From Roseivirga sp. E12 (GTDB lineage Bacteria; Bacteroidota; Bacteroidia; Cytophagales; Cyclobacteriaceae), in NCBI RefSeq assembly GCF_017592825.1, contig NZ_JAGFMD010000007.1, positions 186,001 to 250,000 on the forward strand: a stretch of 64,000 nt of DNA, given 5' to 3'. Below the pieces are notes generated by a model. That model was not told where the DNA came from. It worked only from the letters and a program-made list of their open reading frames with translations, and did not search any database. Of this stretch, positions 53,101 to 60,740 are shown in pieces (position 1 is the stretch's first letter; each line of letters starts with the position of its first letter). The position numbers and the translations under genes were made by a program.

Positions 53101-53195
53101 AGCAGTTTGTAGAAATGCACGGTGGTACTATCTCCTATGAGTCTAAAGTGAATAAAGGCACAATTTTCACGGTAGTTATTCCTGATTTGAATTAG
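50160..53195 (+). CDS. soluble histidine kinase with six PAS domains
   Basis: 1011 residues from the ATG at 50160 (a GTG directly before it is less likely). No membrane helix, so cytoplasmic. Six consecutive PAS/PAC units (about residues 24-140, 145-265, 275-395, 400-520, 525-645, 650-775), the last three showing the repeated YKLI(S/T)ENSxD and FLSPS...LG pattern; they sense ligands, redox or light. Kinase core with His796 in SMASHEFRTPLTTIQ, the N box LINNALKYSQ, G1 DFGIGIP and G2 GTGLGLVIVKQF. The divergent LytTR regulator is the likely partner. The stop overlaps the convergent phosphoesterase gene by 4 bp. Confidence 0.93.
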   Translation: MENIFKDTLNDFADAKVRDMDLQSVVSNLSETVWSINLTNEPYEIHYHNDPLLEFGAVEGHEPSPHTFEDWQKLIHPEDRDRVLEEVVNALGSGAASYSYRIKRNGNGYKYFRDRVSVLFEEGKPIRLDGISIDIDSIRRSRLNLELSQQRLKSIVDALPDPVFISTKEEGKIIFANEILFKVYEMTPADFLGKKAVQFYENFEGRKSYVKHLRKDGHVQNHELLLKNKKGESFWVSASTMPLDFQNQDCFITILQDVTVRKNLEREIQESNARYQLAVEGTNDVIWEYDFKTKHSYLSPQFWAGMELEPVDNPLDDELVAKYLFEEEKEDFLKNLNEAFENQVGDMTLEIRFVASDERIIWVLFKARILYDHNGKPQRGVGSLSNITSLKEAQSQLKESEAKYKLISENSSDCICLQKVNGEFVFVSPSSTEVLGYSPDELRNINLREFIHEDYQQLLKQKIVEVVKGNERTASIVYKAYSKGAKPEWLETIAGAIFDDQTGRAIYVQTSTRNVTDRIEAQTKLKESQERYKLITENSNDIVSLMDPTGKYLFLSPSIKDKMGYEPEELIGRNTLEFIHPDDQELVANIIGEVVEAKRKEDSVIFRIRHKSGEWRWIKATGGVILDDDDNVIYIRSNKTDITESKLTEDKLKQQEEQYKLVSENSGDVIALHDLHGQLTFVSPSCYRMLGLTVEETMAIKDFVGLVHPDEREKIKHAFIDTIKNTRKDTISSVRLKRAEGEYLWVGVSLSAVLDENGRTKFVQTSTRDISEIMKVIEKERQLNKLKSSFISMASHEFRTPLTTIQSSNELISMYLDSTREPVDTKLSKHVLRIRTELERLNSLLKDVFTLGRLDVGKARLNKDITSLSGIVKQVVLENSVSFKERAVSIHTEGDERQVKLDSQLISHVLSNLINNALKYSQGGKDPQVTMRYEPGHIELQVQDFGIGIPKKDQEGLFESFSRASNVGDIEGTGLGLVIVKQFVEMHGGTISYESKVNKGTIFTVVIPDLN

Positions 53196-56100
53196 AAATA
53201 GAAACCGAATTTCACTAGTGGTGCGAAGGATTCTTCAGACTTAGCTAATAATATATTGACAGCAAACGTGCTAAAAGGAGTGAGGTAAATCCCACCACCA
53301 TAGCCATGGTGTAAAGTGTTAGAATCTTCTCCATCTACCCAAACACGACCCAAATCATTGAAAAGTATTAGACCAACTTTTGAAGGCAATATGTAGTTGT
53401 TCCATTCAAAAAGGTCTACCCTTAAATCCAGTTGATGCGAGAAACTACTTTCACCCGCAAATCGATACCTTCTAAACCCTCTAAGCGTATTGAAGCCATC
53501 TAGCTTGCTGGCCTGGAAAAACTCAAAGTCACCAAAGCTTCGCTGATAGTTCACCCTTGTGGCGATCGAAGTCCTGCTGAAGGCGCCTAAAGCCCACCTA
53601 AAGGTTACATCTGAATTCCACTGAGTGCTGTTACTCGAATTATTATTGAGCCCAGCGTTGTAGACGACTTCTGTATTAAATGTGATTCCTCGTTTTGGGA
53701 CGATGGCATTGTCTTTCGTATCGAAGTGAAGCCCAATACTGGCCCCAGCATATTTTTTGGTTTGGAATAAGCCATTAGGGTCAAGACCGTTGTTAACAAA
53801 ATCAGCGATGAAGCGATCATTGCTCCTTTGAATATCTATGCTCTGATAACGGGCACCGATGTTGATATTACCCTTATCTCCTAAGTTGAGATTAACTGAA
53901 GGATTTACTAGTAGCTCGGTAAATCGAGTTCTGTAAAAGGTCAGTTCTATATCATCATCATAGACAGTTTCATTGCCCAGGCCAAAGAAGTTGTTGACAA
54001 AGTTGGGAGCTTTGAGGCTAGCATCAAGAAGGAAGTCGGCCTTGCCAAAAACATCAATGAATTCTCCGTTATACTCTAGATTGTAAGAAGATGTAGCTAG
54101 GGCATAATTGGCAGTGAAGCTTTGTTGCGAAGCGAAGGGCTCTTTTCTAAATCCATCCTTCTTAAACATAAATCCAGCACCTAAGAACAGTCCATCATCA
54201 GGGTTGAAATTGAAGGAGAGAAGTGGCATTCGAACATCGAAATCAAACTCCTCCATGTTATATCTATTGATCGCAGGATCTGTATCCGATCTTAGGTCTT
54301 TAGTTTCTTTACTGGCCGTAAGCTCAGTTCCTGCGATGTTATCATATACTATTGTCTTCTTCTTGCCCTTCCTTACGCTACTCTCATCTATAATTTTATC
54401 ATCGTCCTCACCGGCAATTATTCTGATAAGGATACCCTTGTCGGTATTTCCTCTAAGCTCAAACTCATCTTCTCCTCCAAAGCCAAATAACCTCACCTCA
54501 TCGGTGACAGATGTCTTAAAAGTTCTCTGGTAGAGTACTTCATCTCTGTTGCCCTTTTTAGAGATTTTGTACATGGTAACCTTAGTGTTTTCATCATCTA
54601 ACCTTTCGACAAGAAAGTACTCTCTTTTATCACTTCCTCTAACGTCTACACCTTTAGAAATAAACTTGTAATAGTCTGCTGCCCACTCAGGAAACTTATC
54701 TCTTCTGTTCTTCAGCTTTCTGATAATTTCTTCTCCTCTCAGATCGAAAATTTCCTTTGGCCATGAACCAATAGCCGATTCTATTACTTCATCCGTAAGC
54801 GCTGCTTTTAACTCATTTGCTTGATTGACCCAGTCTTCCAATGACGGTTCGGTCATAAAATAGCGGTCGAACCACCGGATGCGATAGAAGCCATAGGCAG
54901 GGGTATAGCTAATATTTTCTTCAAAGCCTTTGAACGCAGGTTGTGCCCACTTGGAGGCAGCGAGTTTCTTGAATGAACCTTCTCCGGCAAAAAACACCTG
55001 ATCACGATCACGTGGGATGGGTTGATAGATGTTTTTGTCGTCTTTCTTATCGTATTCAATCCATCGCCATTGATCATCATGTCGATCCCAGTCGCCAAGC
55101 CACATGTCAAACAGTCGATTCCGAACCACAAATTTTTCGTCAACTTTATTGTCGTTGTCCTTTTTCAGTTTGATGTACAAATCGGGACTTGAGATAACAT
55201 CGTCCCCGGCCCCAAACATCTCTTCCTTTACCTGTTTCTTGTTGACTCTTTCTTCAAACAGGGCTAATGAATTCGCTAACTCTTTGCGGTAAATACCGAA
55301 TCGAGGATCATCTGGTATATAAACGATTTTCGGGTTGGCATGGAAAATACCAGCGGCATCGGCCAAGGCAGGAACAACAAGAGGTGCATAAGGGTGAGAT
55401 GCTGAAATTCCATCTTGAACCACACTTTTGATAAAAGTATTCCGTAGTTCAGGTGGCAGTGTTAATGCCGGATTTTTGTCCATGGAACGTAGGACGTACT
55501 GTTTGCCATCAGAGGCCTCTAGTCGAAGGGATGTCGTTTGGTGGCCCCCACCTTTCTTAAGAATACGCAACCCACCTTTTTCAGTGGCAATATCGAAGAT
55601 TGGAAACCTTAACTCAGTAGCCCATTCCTGACGGTGATTCTCACCGAGCAATGATTTATGAAACTTCGATCTTCCGATATATTTCTTACTGGCAGAAAAG
55701 AGAGTGTCCTTTCCTGCGAAGGAGATTCGGCTGTAGCGGGCCATCAAATCTTCCGGAGCGGGTGCAAATGGCCTTTCAGAAACTATATCTGTATATAATT
55801 CCTTTACATCTCCTTGGTCAGGAGTAAAGAAACTCAATTTGGTCTGACCATTGGCGAAGTAATCAAGACGTGCATAGCCCATGGTATTAGAGGCGAATTG
55901 CGCATCTCCCTTTTTCTTAACTCGCGCGTTATTCTTTGCGCCAGCACCACTCACCACAAAGTGCATTCCCTCCTTTTCTATATGTTCTAAGGCATGTTCG
56001 TGACCTGCCACGTGTATAATGTCAGGGTGCTTAGACATAAGTTGAACCATACCGTCTCTGAATCTTTTGTACTGTGGATGGGGAGTATCCTGGATATTAC

Positions 56101-56875
56101 CAAACCATTTTCTATACAGTGGGTAAATCGATCCTATCACGGGGAGAGGTAGGTACGAGATCGGTGTAGGAATGCTTTTGGAGGCAGTTAATGGAAAAAT
56201 ATGGTCTTTAACACTAAACACCCCTCCATGAATGCCATAAGTATACATTGGGTGGTGGGAAGCTACGATCACTTTTTTGTGAGCATTTCTTAACAGTGCA
56301 TCTTGAAATAGGGCCGCGACATCAGTGATGCTCGTTACCCCGCAAGCTTCAGTGGGTTTGTTGCCTTTGTGAAGAAACCATTGGGTGTCTATGGTGATCA
56401 GTGTGATTTTATCAGTGAGCTCAACTTCGAATGGCCCAGGGCATCCACCAGTCGGTAGCCATACATCTGCACTATCAAGTGCATTTTCAACATACTCCTC
56501 CTGTATGTTCAGCCATTCGAGACCATACGCTCTACCTTGTGCCCAATCGTGATTACCTGGAATAAATACTCGCCTACCCTGAAAGTCTTTTACTGCGTTG
56601 ATCTGACCGTTGATGGCTACCTCTGCCTCAGCCCTTAGGGGATGTCCTTTTGGTGGAAGCCCCTGAGGATAGATATTATCTCCTAAATAAATGACTGCGC
56701 CTTTATCGCCAATTTTGGCCAACTCATCCTTAAGCTTAGTGAGTACAGGATTCTCAATGGGTTCTCCGGCATCACCAACTAGAAAAACCGAGTATACTGG
56801 GTCTTGTTGGAAGGCCATCAAGTTTATATTAGTAAGGAGTAGAGCAATAAGTATCGTGAGAAATCTATTTTTCAT
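53192..56875 (-). CDS. calcineurin-like phosphoesterase fused to an Omp85-like barrel
   Basis: 1227 residues from the ATG at 56875, with a signal peptide (MKNRFLTILIALLLTNINLMAFQQ). The N-terminal metallophosphoesterase domain (about 25-320) has GDAG (Asp35), YLGDNIYP (Asp66, Asn67), PGNHDW (Asn108-His109-Asp110), SHHPMYTYG and AGHEHA. A middle region (about 400-760, PELRNTFIKSVVQDGISA, DWDRHDDQW) precedes the C-terminal outer-membrane barrel (about 860-1227) with GFNTLRGFRRYRFAGE and FGKA repeats. This is an unusual enzyme-barrel fusion, which probably puts a phosphatase or nucleotidase at the cell surface. Transcribed away from the PycTM cluster. Confidence 0.9.
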   Translation of the reverse strand: MKNRFLTILIALLLTNINLMAFQQDPVYSVFLVGDAGEPIENPVLTKLKDELAKIGDKGAVIYLGDNIYPQGLPPKGHPLRAEAEVAINGQINAVKDFQGRRVFIPGNHDWAQGRAYGLEWLNIQEEYVENALDSADVWLPTGGCPGPFEVELTDKITLITIDTQWFLHKGNKPTEACGVTSITDVAALFQDALLRNAHKKVIVASHHPMYTYGIHGGVFSVKDHIFPLTASKSIPTPISYLPLPVIGSIYPLYRKWFGNIQDTPHPQYKRFRDGMVQLMSKHPDIIHVAGHEHALEHIEKEGMHFVVSGAGAKNNARVKKKGDAQFASNTMGYARLDYFANGQTKLSFFTPDQGDVKELYTDIVSERPFAPAPEDLMARYSRISFAGKDTLFSASKKYIGRSKFHKSLLGENHRQEWATELRFPIFDIATEKGGLRILKKGGGHQTTSLRLEASDGKQYVLRSMDKNPALTLPPELRNTFIKSVVQDGISASHPYAPLVVPALADAAGIFHANPKIVYIPDDPRFGIYRKELANSLALFEERVNKKQVKEEMFGAGDDVISSPDLYIKLKKDNDNKVDEKFVVRNRLFDMWLGDWDRHDDQWRWIEYDKKDDKNIYQPIPRDRDQVFFAGEGSFKKLAASKWAQPAFKGFEENISYTPAYGFYRIRWFDRYFMTEPSLEDWVNQANELKAALTDEVIESAIGSWPKEIFDLRGEEIIRKLKNRRDKFPEWAADYYKFISKGVDVRGSDKREYFLVERLDDENTKVTMYKISKKGNRDEVLYQRTFKTSVTDEVRLFGFGGEDEFELRGNTDKGILIRIIAGEDDDKIIDESSVRKGKKKTIVYDNIAGTELTASKETKDLRSDTDPAINRYNMEEFDFDVRMPLLSFNFNPDDGLFLGAGFMFKKDGFRKEPFASQQSFTANYALATSSYNLEYNGEFIDVFGKADFLLDASLKAPNFVNNFFGLGNETVYDDDIELTFYRTRFTELLVNPSVNLNLGDKGNINIGARYQSIDIQRSNDRFIADFVNNGLDPNGLFQTKKYAGASIGLHFDTKDNAIVPKRGITFNTEVVYNAGLNNNSSNSTQWNSDVTFRWALGAFSRTSIATRVNYQRSFGDFEFFQASKLDGFNTLRGFRRYRFAGESSFSHQLDLRVDLFEWNNYILPSKVGLILFNDLGRVWVDGEDSNTLHHGYGGGIYLTPFSTFAVNILLAKSEESFAPLVKFGFYF

Positions 56876-56932
56876 GGCACTGAGGTTTTTGGCTTGTTTA
56901 TTAACGGAAATCATAGAAAATAAATTCACTAT

Positions 56933-56940
56933 CAAAAATA
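56933..56940 (-). promoter_or_regulatory. candidate -7 box of the phosphoesterase-barrel gene
   Basis: On the minus strand TATTTTTG matches TAnnTTTG; it lies 57 bases before the ATG at 56875 and overlaps the AAATACT half-site described for 50113. Confidence 0.35.
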
Positions 56941-57026
56941 CTTATGAATACCTAAGATAGTATTTGAATGGTGTTTTAGTGTAGTCTAGAGTATAAACTT
57001 TGAAACCGCTCATTGATGAGTATCGA

Positions 57027-57650
57027 TTAGGAAAAAAAGATATGGCAAAGGATAAAAGCGATTACTGATAGTGAGATTCCGATTGCAAAGATGTTGAACG
57101 CCTTTCTCAAATATCCAAATTTGACTTTAAGTCTTTTTCCGAGATGGTAGATGTCTTTTGAAATGGCGTCATACAAGTCGTCCCCTCCATACATTAACTT
57201 TTGCATGCCGCTGACATAAGTCCGCTCGTCTATATCTTGAAAATTACCATAAAAGAGCAGGCCAGACGCTTCATGATCTGTGCCATGGCTCAGATCAGGT
57301 CTGGTAGCTAATACTGCATATGTGATTGCAACTATGTTAGTCAATGTAATCAGTATCAGAGGGTAGACTAAGTGTGGGTCCGCATCTAATTGATTCATTA
57401 CGGTTCCTATCATAATGGAAAGAATTATGGCATTGATAGAGATCATAATATTGGCCTTGCGATCTACCATAGTATTGAGGGTATAATGATTTTTAGAAGT
57501 CAGGCGAAATAAGGTTTCAGTCCCTCTTTCGGCTCTCGGAGCTACTTTCGAGAGTTTTTTCATGAGTTCATTTAACTTTTTCTTGTCAATGCCGAGCTCC
57601 TCCATTATCAAGGTGTTTTGAAGTTTCTGGCTTTCTTTATTCTCACTCAT
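57027..57650 (-). CDS. PycTM-like (DUF5706) membrane protein
   Basis: 207 residues: a helical charged N-terminus, then from about 42 the conserved segment RGTETLFRLTSKNHYTL...DRKANIMISINAIILS, two membrane helices (about 68-85 and 93-115), ALLATRP-like VLATRPDLS, LLFYGNFQDI, KDIYHLGKRLKVK and a last helix (about 182-205). This is the family of Pycsar effector membrane proteins, which in known systems are activated by cCMP or cUMP to damage the membrane. No cyclase is next to it. It shows clear similarity over its length to the C-terminal half of the HD protein at 59479, so the two are paralogues. Confidence 0.85.
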   Translation of the reverse strand: MSENKESQKLQNTLIMEELGIDKKKLNELMKKLSKVAPRAERGTETLFRLTSKNHYTLNTMVDRKANIMISINAIILSIMIGTVMNQLDADPHLVYPLILITLTNIVAITYAVLATRPDLSHGTDHEASGLLFYGNFQDIDERTYVSGMQKLMYGGDDLYDAISKDIYHLGKRLKVKFGYLRKAFNIFAIGISLSVIAFILCHIFFS

Positions 57651-57696
57651 AAACTATGAATTGGTGGTAGGTGAAGGTAATGAGACTGCTTTGGAC

Positions 57697-57708
57697 AGAA
57701 TGTATTCT
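57697..57708. repeat. inverted repeat AGAAT-GT-ATTCT
   Basis: 5-bp arms with a 2-base centre in the divergent region between the PycTM-like and Crp/Fnr genes; a regulator's own site or chance. It is not the TTGAT-N4-ATCAA Fnr consensus. Confidence 0.3.
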
Positions 57709-57739
57709 AGAAGTCAAAACTATCAGGGAGTGTAGCCTG

Positions 57740-57765
57740 AAGTACAAACTGGGATTTTCGTACTT
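57740..57765. repeat. inverted repeat AAGTAC-N14-GTACTT
   Basis: Perfect 6-bp arms 14 bases apart, in the same 199-base divergent intergenic region. The spacing and place suit an operator for the Crp/Fnr protein, but the motif is unlike known Crp or Fnr boxes. Confidence 0.35.
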
Positions 57766-57849
57766 GCTGAAAATGAGACACAAAACCAATTTCGTCCATG
57801 CGTGTTCAATTAGTATTAAATTGGAGATTCACGTAAGGCCCTTAAACTA

Positions 57850-58515
57850 ATGAGATTGGTAAACTACTGGTATTTGGAAGAGTCCTTCAATATGATGAAG
57901 AGAATTGGTATGCGTGAAATGATGAATCTTTGCGAGCTTTTAGTGATGAAGAGCTATCGCAAAGGTCAGTATATCAAGACGGAGGATCAACCAGACGATA
58001 CCATATTCTTTATCAAGAAGGGGCAGGTGAAAATTGGAGGCTTTGATGCTGAAGGGAATGAAACTCTCCGATACATCCTTGGTAAGGGTCATATTTTCGG
58101 AGAATCTAGACTTATGGGAGACTCACAACCTGAATACTTCGCTAAAACACAGAGTGAAACCCAGATTTGCTATATATCTGCTGATATGATGGAAAATCTA
58201 ATGGAGCAATATCCCAAGCTGAACAACTCTGTTACTAAGGTTTCATGGAAAAAGGTAAGCAAGCTAGAGAGGCGACTGAATGGACTTTTATACAAAGATG
58301 CCAAGACTCGGATAATAGATTTCTTAAAAGATCATCTGCGCGAATATGGTATTGAGCAAGGCGATGGAAGCTTTAGCTCAAAGACTGTATTCTCACACTC
58401 CGATATCGCAAAGTTGACATCTACCAGTCGCCAGACAGTGAACAACGTAATCAGTAATTATCGTAAAGAAGGCCTACTTTTCTATGATCGAAGTGAATTT
58501 GGAATGAGGCTGTGA
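57850..58515 (+). CDS. Crp/Fnr-family transcription regulator
   Basis: 221 residues: N-terminal cyclic-nucleotide-binding-like beta roll (about 28-140, KGQYIKTEDQPDDTIFFIKKGQVKIGGFDAEG, LGKGHIFGES), dimer helix, and a C-terminal winged helix (about 170-215, FSHSDIAKLTSTSRQTVNNVISNYRKEGLL). The phosphate-binding cassette keeps FGE but the usual Arg-(Ser/Thr)-Ala reads EYFA, so cAMP binding as in Crp is doubtful; the ligand may be something else or none. No Cys cluster for an Fnr-type Fe-S cluster. It lies next to two PycTM-like genes, a suggestive context for nucleotide signalling. The stop is seven bases from that of the convergent propeller gene. Confidence 0.9.
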   Translation: MRLVNYWYLEESFNMMKRIGMREMMNLCELLVMKSYRKGQYIKTEDQPDDTIFFIKKGQVKIGGFDAEGNETLRYILGKGHIFGESRLMGDSQPEYFAKTQSETQICYISADMMENLMEQYPKLNNSVTKVSWKKVSKLERRLNGLLYKDAKTRIIDFLKDHLREYGIEQGDGSFSSKTVFSHSDIAKLTSTSRQTVNNVISNYRKEGLLFYDRSEFGMRL

Positions 58516-58522
58516 AGCCAGT

Positions 58523-59353
58523 TTAATTAGCTGTAAACCTTAAAATTGTACCACCCTCGCCTTCTACCTCATTTGAAATGTATAAGTCTCCATTGGGCAT
58601 AAATGCAATGCCTTCAGGTTGTGGAAATAGGCTGCTTTTTAGTTTGGTCAGGTGCTTGGGCTTACCATCAGTACCGAACACTAAGAGTGAACGCTGTACG
58701 AAAGACAGAACATAGACTTCTCCACTTGTCGGATGAACAGCTACCGCTGATGGCTTAAACTTGAACTTGCTACCGACTACGCGCTTGAGCTCTTTGTCTT
58801 GGATTACATGGAGGGGAGTCTTTTTAAAACTCCCAGTAGGCAGGTGAAAACCGTAAATTGCTTTACCCTTAACATCGACATTTTTGATGTCGCCATCGGC
58901 TTTCAAGGCAATAAGAAGATGTTCAGTGTGAGGGTCATGACCTAGCCCTTCCACATCATTGCCAGAATCGAAGGGTGTTTTTATTTCTTCCACCACACCT
59001 TCCATTTGAACATTGAAGCGATAGAGCTTGCCATTACTTTTTATAGCATAGATATAATCTCCTACTCGTTCTATTCCCTCAAAATCTCCATCCCCATGAA
59101 ACCTTACTCGGTGGACAATCTTTCTTGATCTAAGATCATAGACATACATTCTTCCTTGCTCGTCATTGAGCATTGCCAATTGATTGTCGTCATAATATGA
59201 GAGTGCTGAGACTTCCTCTAAGTACTCGGGGAGCACAAAAATCTCATCCGGATTCTTTAGGTCATAGGCAAATACGCTATCTGCCTGGCCAAAACACTCA
59301 GAATAAATTCCTGCTGTGAGTAAAATAAAGATGATCCTTAACGTTTCTCTCAT
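58523..59353 (-). CDS. SdiA-regulated/YjiK-like exported beta-propeller protein
   Basis: 276 residues with a signal peptide (cleaved near ECFGQA). The blades are of the SdiA-regulated type: EVSALSYYDDNQLAMLNDEQGRMYVYDL, GDGDFEGIERVGDYIYAIKSNGKLY, NDVEGLGHDPHTEHLLIALK, FKPSAVAVHPTSGEVYVLS, and QPEGIAFMPNGDLYISNE. Function of the family is unclear; propellers of this kind bind ligands or metals. Divergent from the HD-PycTM gene, with a 13-bp direct repeat in the shared region. Confidence 0.85.
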   Translation of the reverse strand: MRETLRIIFILLTAGIYSECFGQADSVFAYDLKNPDEIFVLPEYLEEVSALSYYDDNQLAMLNDEQGRMYVYDLRSRKIVHRVRFHGDGDFEGIERVGDYIYAIKSNGKLYRFNVQMEGVVEEIKTPFDSGNDVEGLGHDPHTEHLLIALKADGDIKNVDVKGKAIYGFHLPTGSFKKTPLHVIQDKELKRVVGSKFKFKPSAVAVHPTSGEVYVLSFVQRSLLVFGTDGKPKHLTKLKSSLFPQPEGIAFMPNGDLYISNEVEGEGGTILRFTAN

Positions 59354-59411
59354 GACTTATGGAACAAAAATACACATGTAATGATTCATGTAAGTAGAAT
59401 GACTTATGGAA
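59352..59411. repeat. 13-bp direct repeat ATGACTTATGGAA, two copies
   Basis: Exact copies at 59352-59364 and 59399-59411, 47 bp apart; the first overlaps the start codon region of the propeller gene. Between them is an inverted repeat ACATG-N8-CATGT (59374-59391), similar to the one at 21319. Candidate regulatory site or a small duplication. Confidence 0.45.
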
Positions 59412-59478
59412 TAACAAAATTGGTCATTGTATGTAATTTAAAATGAGCCCATTATATTTATAAGCTTTATATTCAAAA

Positions 59479-60705
59479 TTGGTGGCAAGCGAGAATATTT
59501 TAATTGAAGTTGAAGAGTACGCAAAAGGAATCTTGACAAACGATGTTCCTAAGAAGTTTGTGTACCATGATGACTATCATACCGAACGAGTGGTGAGTGC
59601 CGCAAAAATGATCGGTCGTGAAAGTGGTCTTTCCGAGGATGAGATCGAGCTTGTTACGATAGCCGCTTGGTTTCACGATACCGGATACAAAGACGGTTGT
59701 GCTAACCATGAGGCGACTAGCCGAGAAATCGCCAAGTCCTTTCTAGAATCAAAGTCATATCAAGAAGAAAAGATTGCAATTATTGAAGGCTGTATTGAGG
59801 CAACTAAGATGCCTCAGAGCCCCAAAAGCCTCATTGAGCAGGTGCTTTGCGATGCCGATCTACATCACTTAGCGTGCAATGACTATCATGAGATGTCAGA
59901 GAAAATGCACAAGGAGATTGAGATGATGAAAGAAAAGTCCATTGATACGGACACTTGGAATGAGATGAATTTTGAGTTCTTCAAAGACCATGAGTTTTTC
60001 ACCCCTTATGCTAAAACACAATTGCAGCCTATTAAAGAGCAGAATCTAGCTTCCATAAAGAAAGCCTATAAGAAGGCCAAAAAAGATAAAAAGTACATTG
60101 AGACGCTTGAAGCCAAAATTGTCAAGCTAGAAGGAAAAGTACAGTTAAAACCTGATAGAGGTATTGAGACTATGTTTCGAACCACTTCAAAGAATCACTT
60201 AGAACTGAGTGGTATGGCTGATAACAAGGCCAACATTATGATTTCCGTCAATACTATTATTCTATCTGTAGTCGTTTCGGTTTTGATCAGAAAGCTCAAT
60301 GAGTACCCAAATTTGGTACTACCTACCATCATGTTAATCATTGTCTGTTTGACCGCCATTGTCTTGGCTATTCTGGCCACTAGACCTAATGTTTCTTCAG
60401 GTGTATTTACGGAAGATGACGTTTTGGGCAGAAAAACGAACCTGCTCTTCTTTGGTAATTTCCATAAGATGAAGCTAGATCGGTATGACTGGGCTATGAA
60501 AGAGATGATGAAAGATGGTGAATACCTTTATGGTAGCATGATCAAAGACATCTATTTTCTAGGAGTAGTACTGGGTAAAAAGTATAAACTGCTTAGACTT
60601 TGCTACACCACCTTTATGATAGGCTTTGTCCTGTCGATAATCGCTTTTGTGTGCGCAATGCTACTCTTTCCACCGCAGGAACAAACGGGCTTTTACACTT
60701 TTTAG
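59479..60705 (+). CDS. HD-domain/PycTM-like fusion protein
   Basis: 408 residues started at TTG (59479) or GTG (59482); there is no ATG. The N-terminal HD phosphohydrolase domain has His34, His66-Asp67 in AAWFHDTGYKDG and the LCDADLHHL motif (Asp125), a complete HD site. A Lys-rich helical linker (about 190-225) leads to the PycTM-like domain (about 230-400, RGIETMFRTTSKNH, DNKANIMISVNTIILS, LATRPNVSSG, LLFFGNFHKM, KDIYFLG, and a final helix), paralogous to the protein at 57027. The HD part may hydrolyse a nucleotide signal that controls the membrane part. It is followed after 35 bases by an ABC permease gene. Confidence 0.88.
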   Translation: MVASENILIEVEEYAKGILTNDVPKKFVYHDDYHTERVVSAAKMIGRESGLSEDEIELVTIAAWFHDTGYKDGCANHEATSREIAKSFLESKSYQEEKIAIIEGCIEATKMPQSPKSLIEQVLCDADLHHLACNDYHEMSEKMHKEIEMMKEKSIDTDTWNEMNFEFFKDHEFFTPYAKTQLQPIKEQNLASIKKAYKKAKKDKKYIETLEAKIVKLEGKVQLKPDRGIETMFRTTSKNHLELSGMADNKANIMISVNTIILSVVVSVLIRKLNEYPNLVLPTIMLIIVCLTAIVLAILATRPNVSSGVFTEDDVLGRKTNLLFFGNFHKMKLDRYDWAMKEMMKDGEYLYGSMIKDIYFLGVVLGKKYKLLRLCYTTFMIGFVLSIIAFVCAMLLFPPQEQTGFYTF

Positions 60706-60740
60706 AAAAAGCTTAGCTTAGTTAGCCTAAGTTCAGGGCT

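Noticed and set aside
54108-54533. 141-codon plus-strand frame inside the phosphoesterase-barrel gene
   Set aside because: Serine/leucine-rich antisense reading of a barrel region; no recognisable protein and no spacing for a gene.
57773-57850. 25-codon frame ending in TAATG at the Crp/Fnr start
   Set aside because: The overlap could mean translational coupling or a leader peptide, but the length and content are within chance; kept only as a note.
57027-60705. A complete classical Pycsar operon
   Set aside because: The nucleotide cyclase that defines the system is absent from the window, so only effector-type proteins are called.
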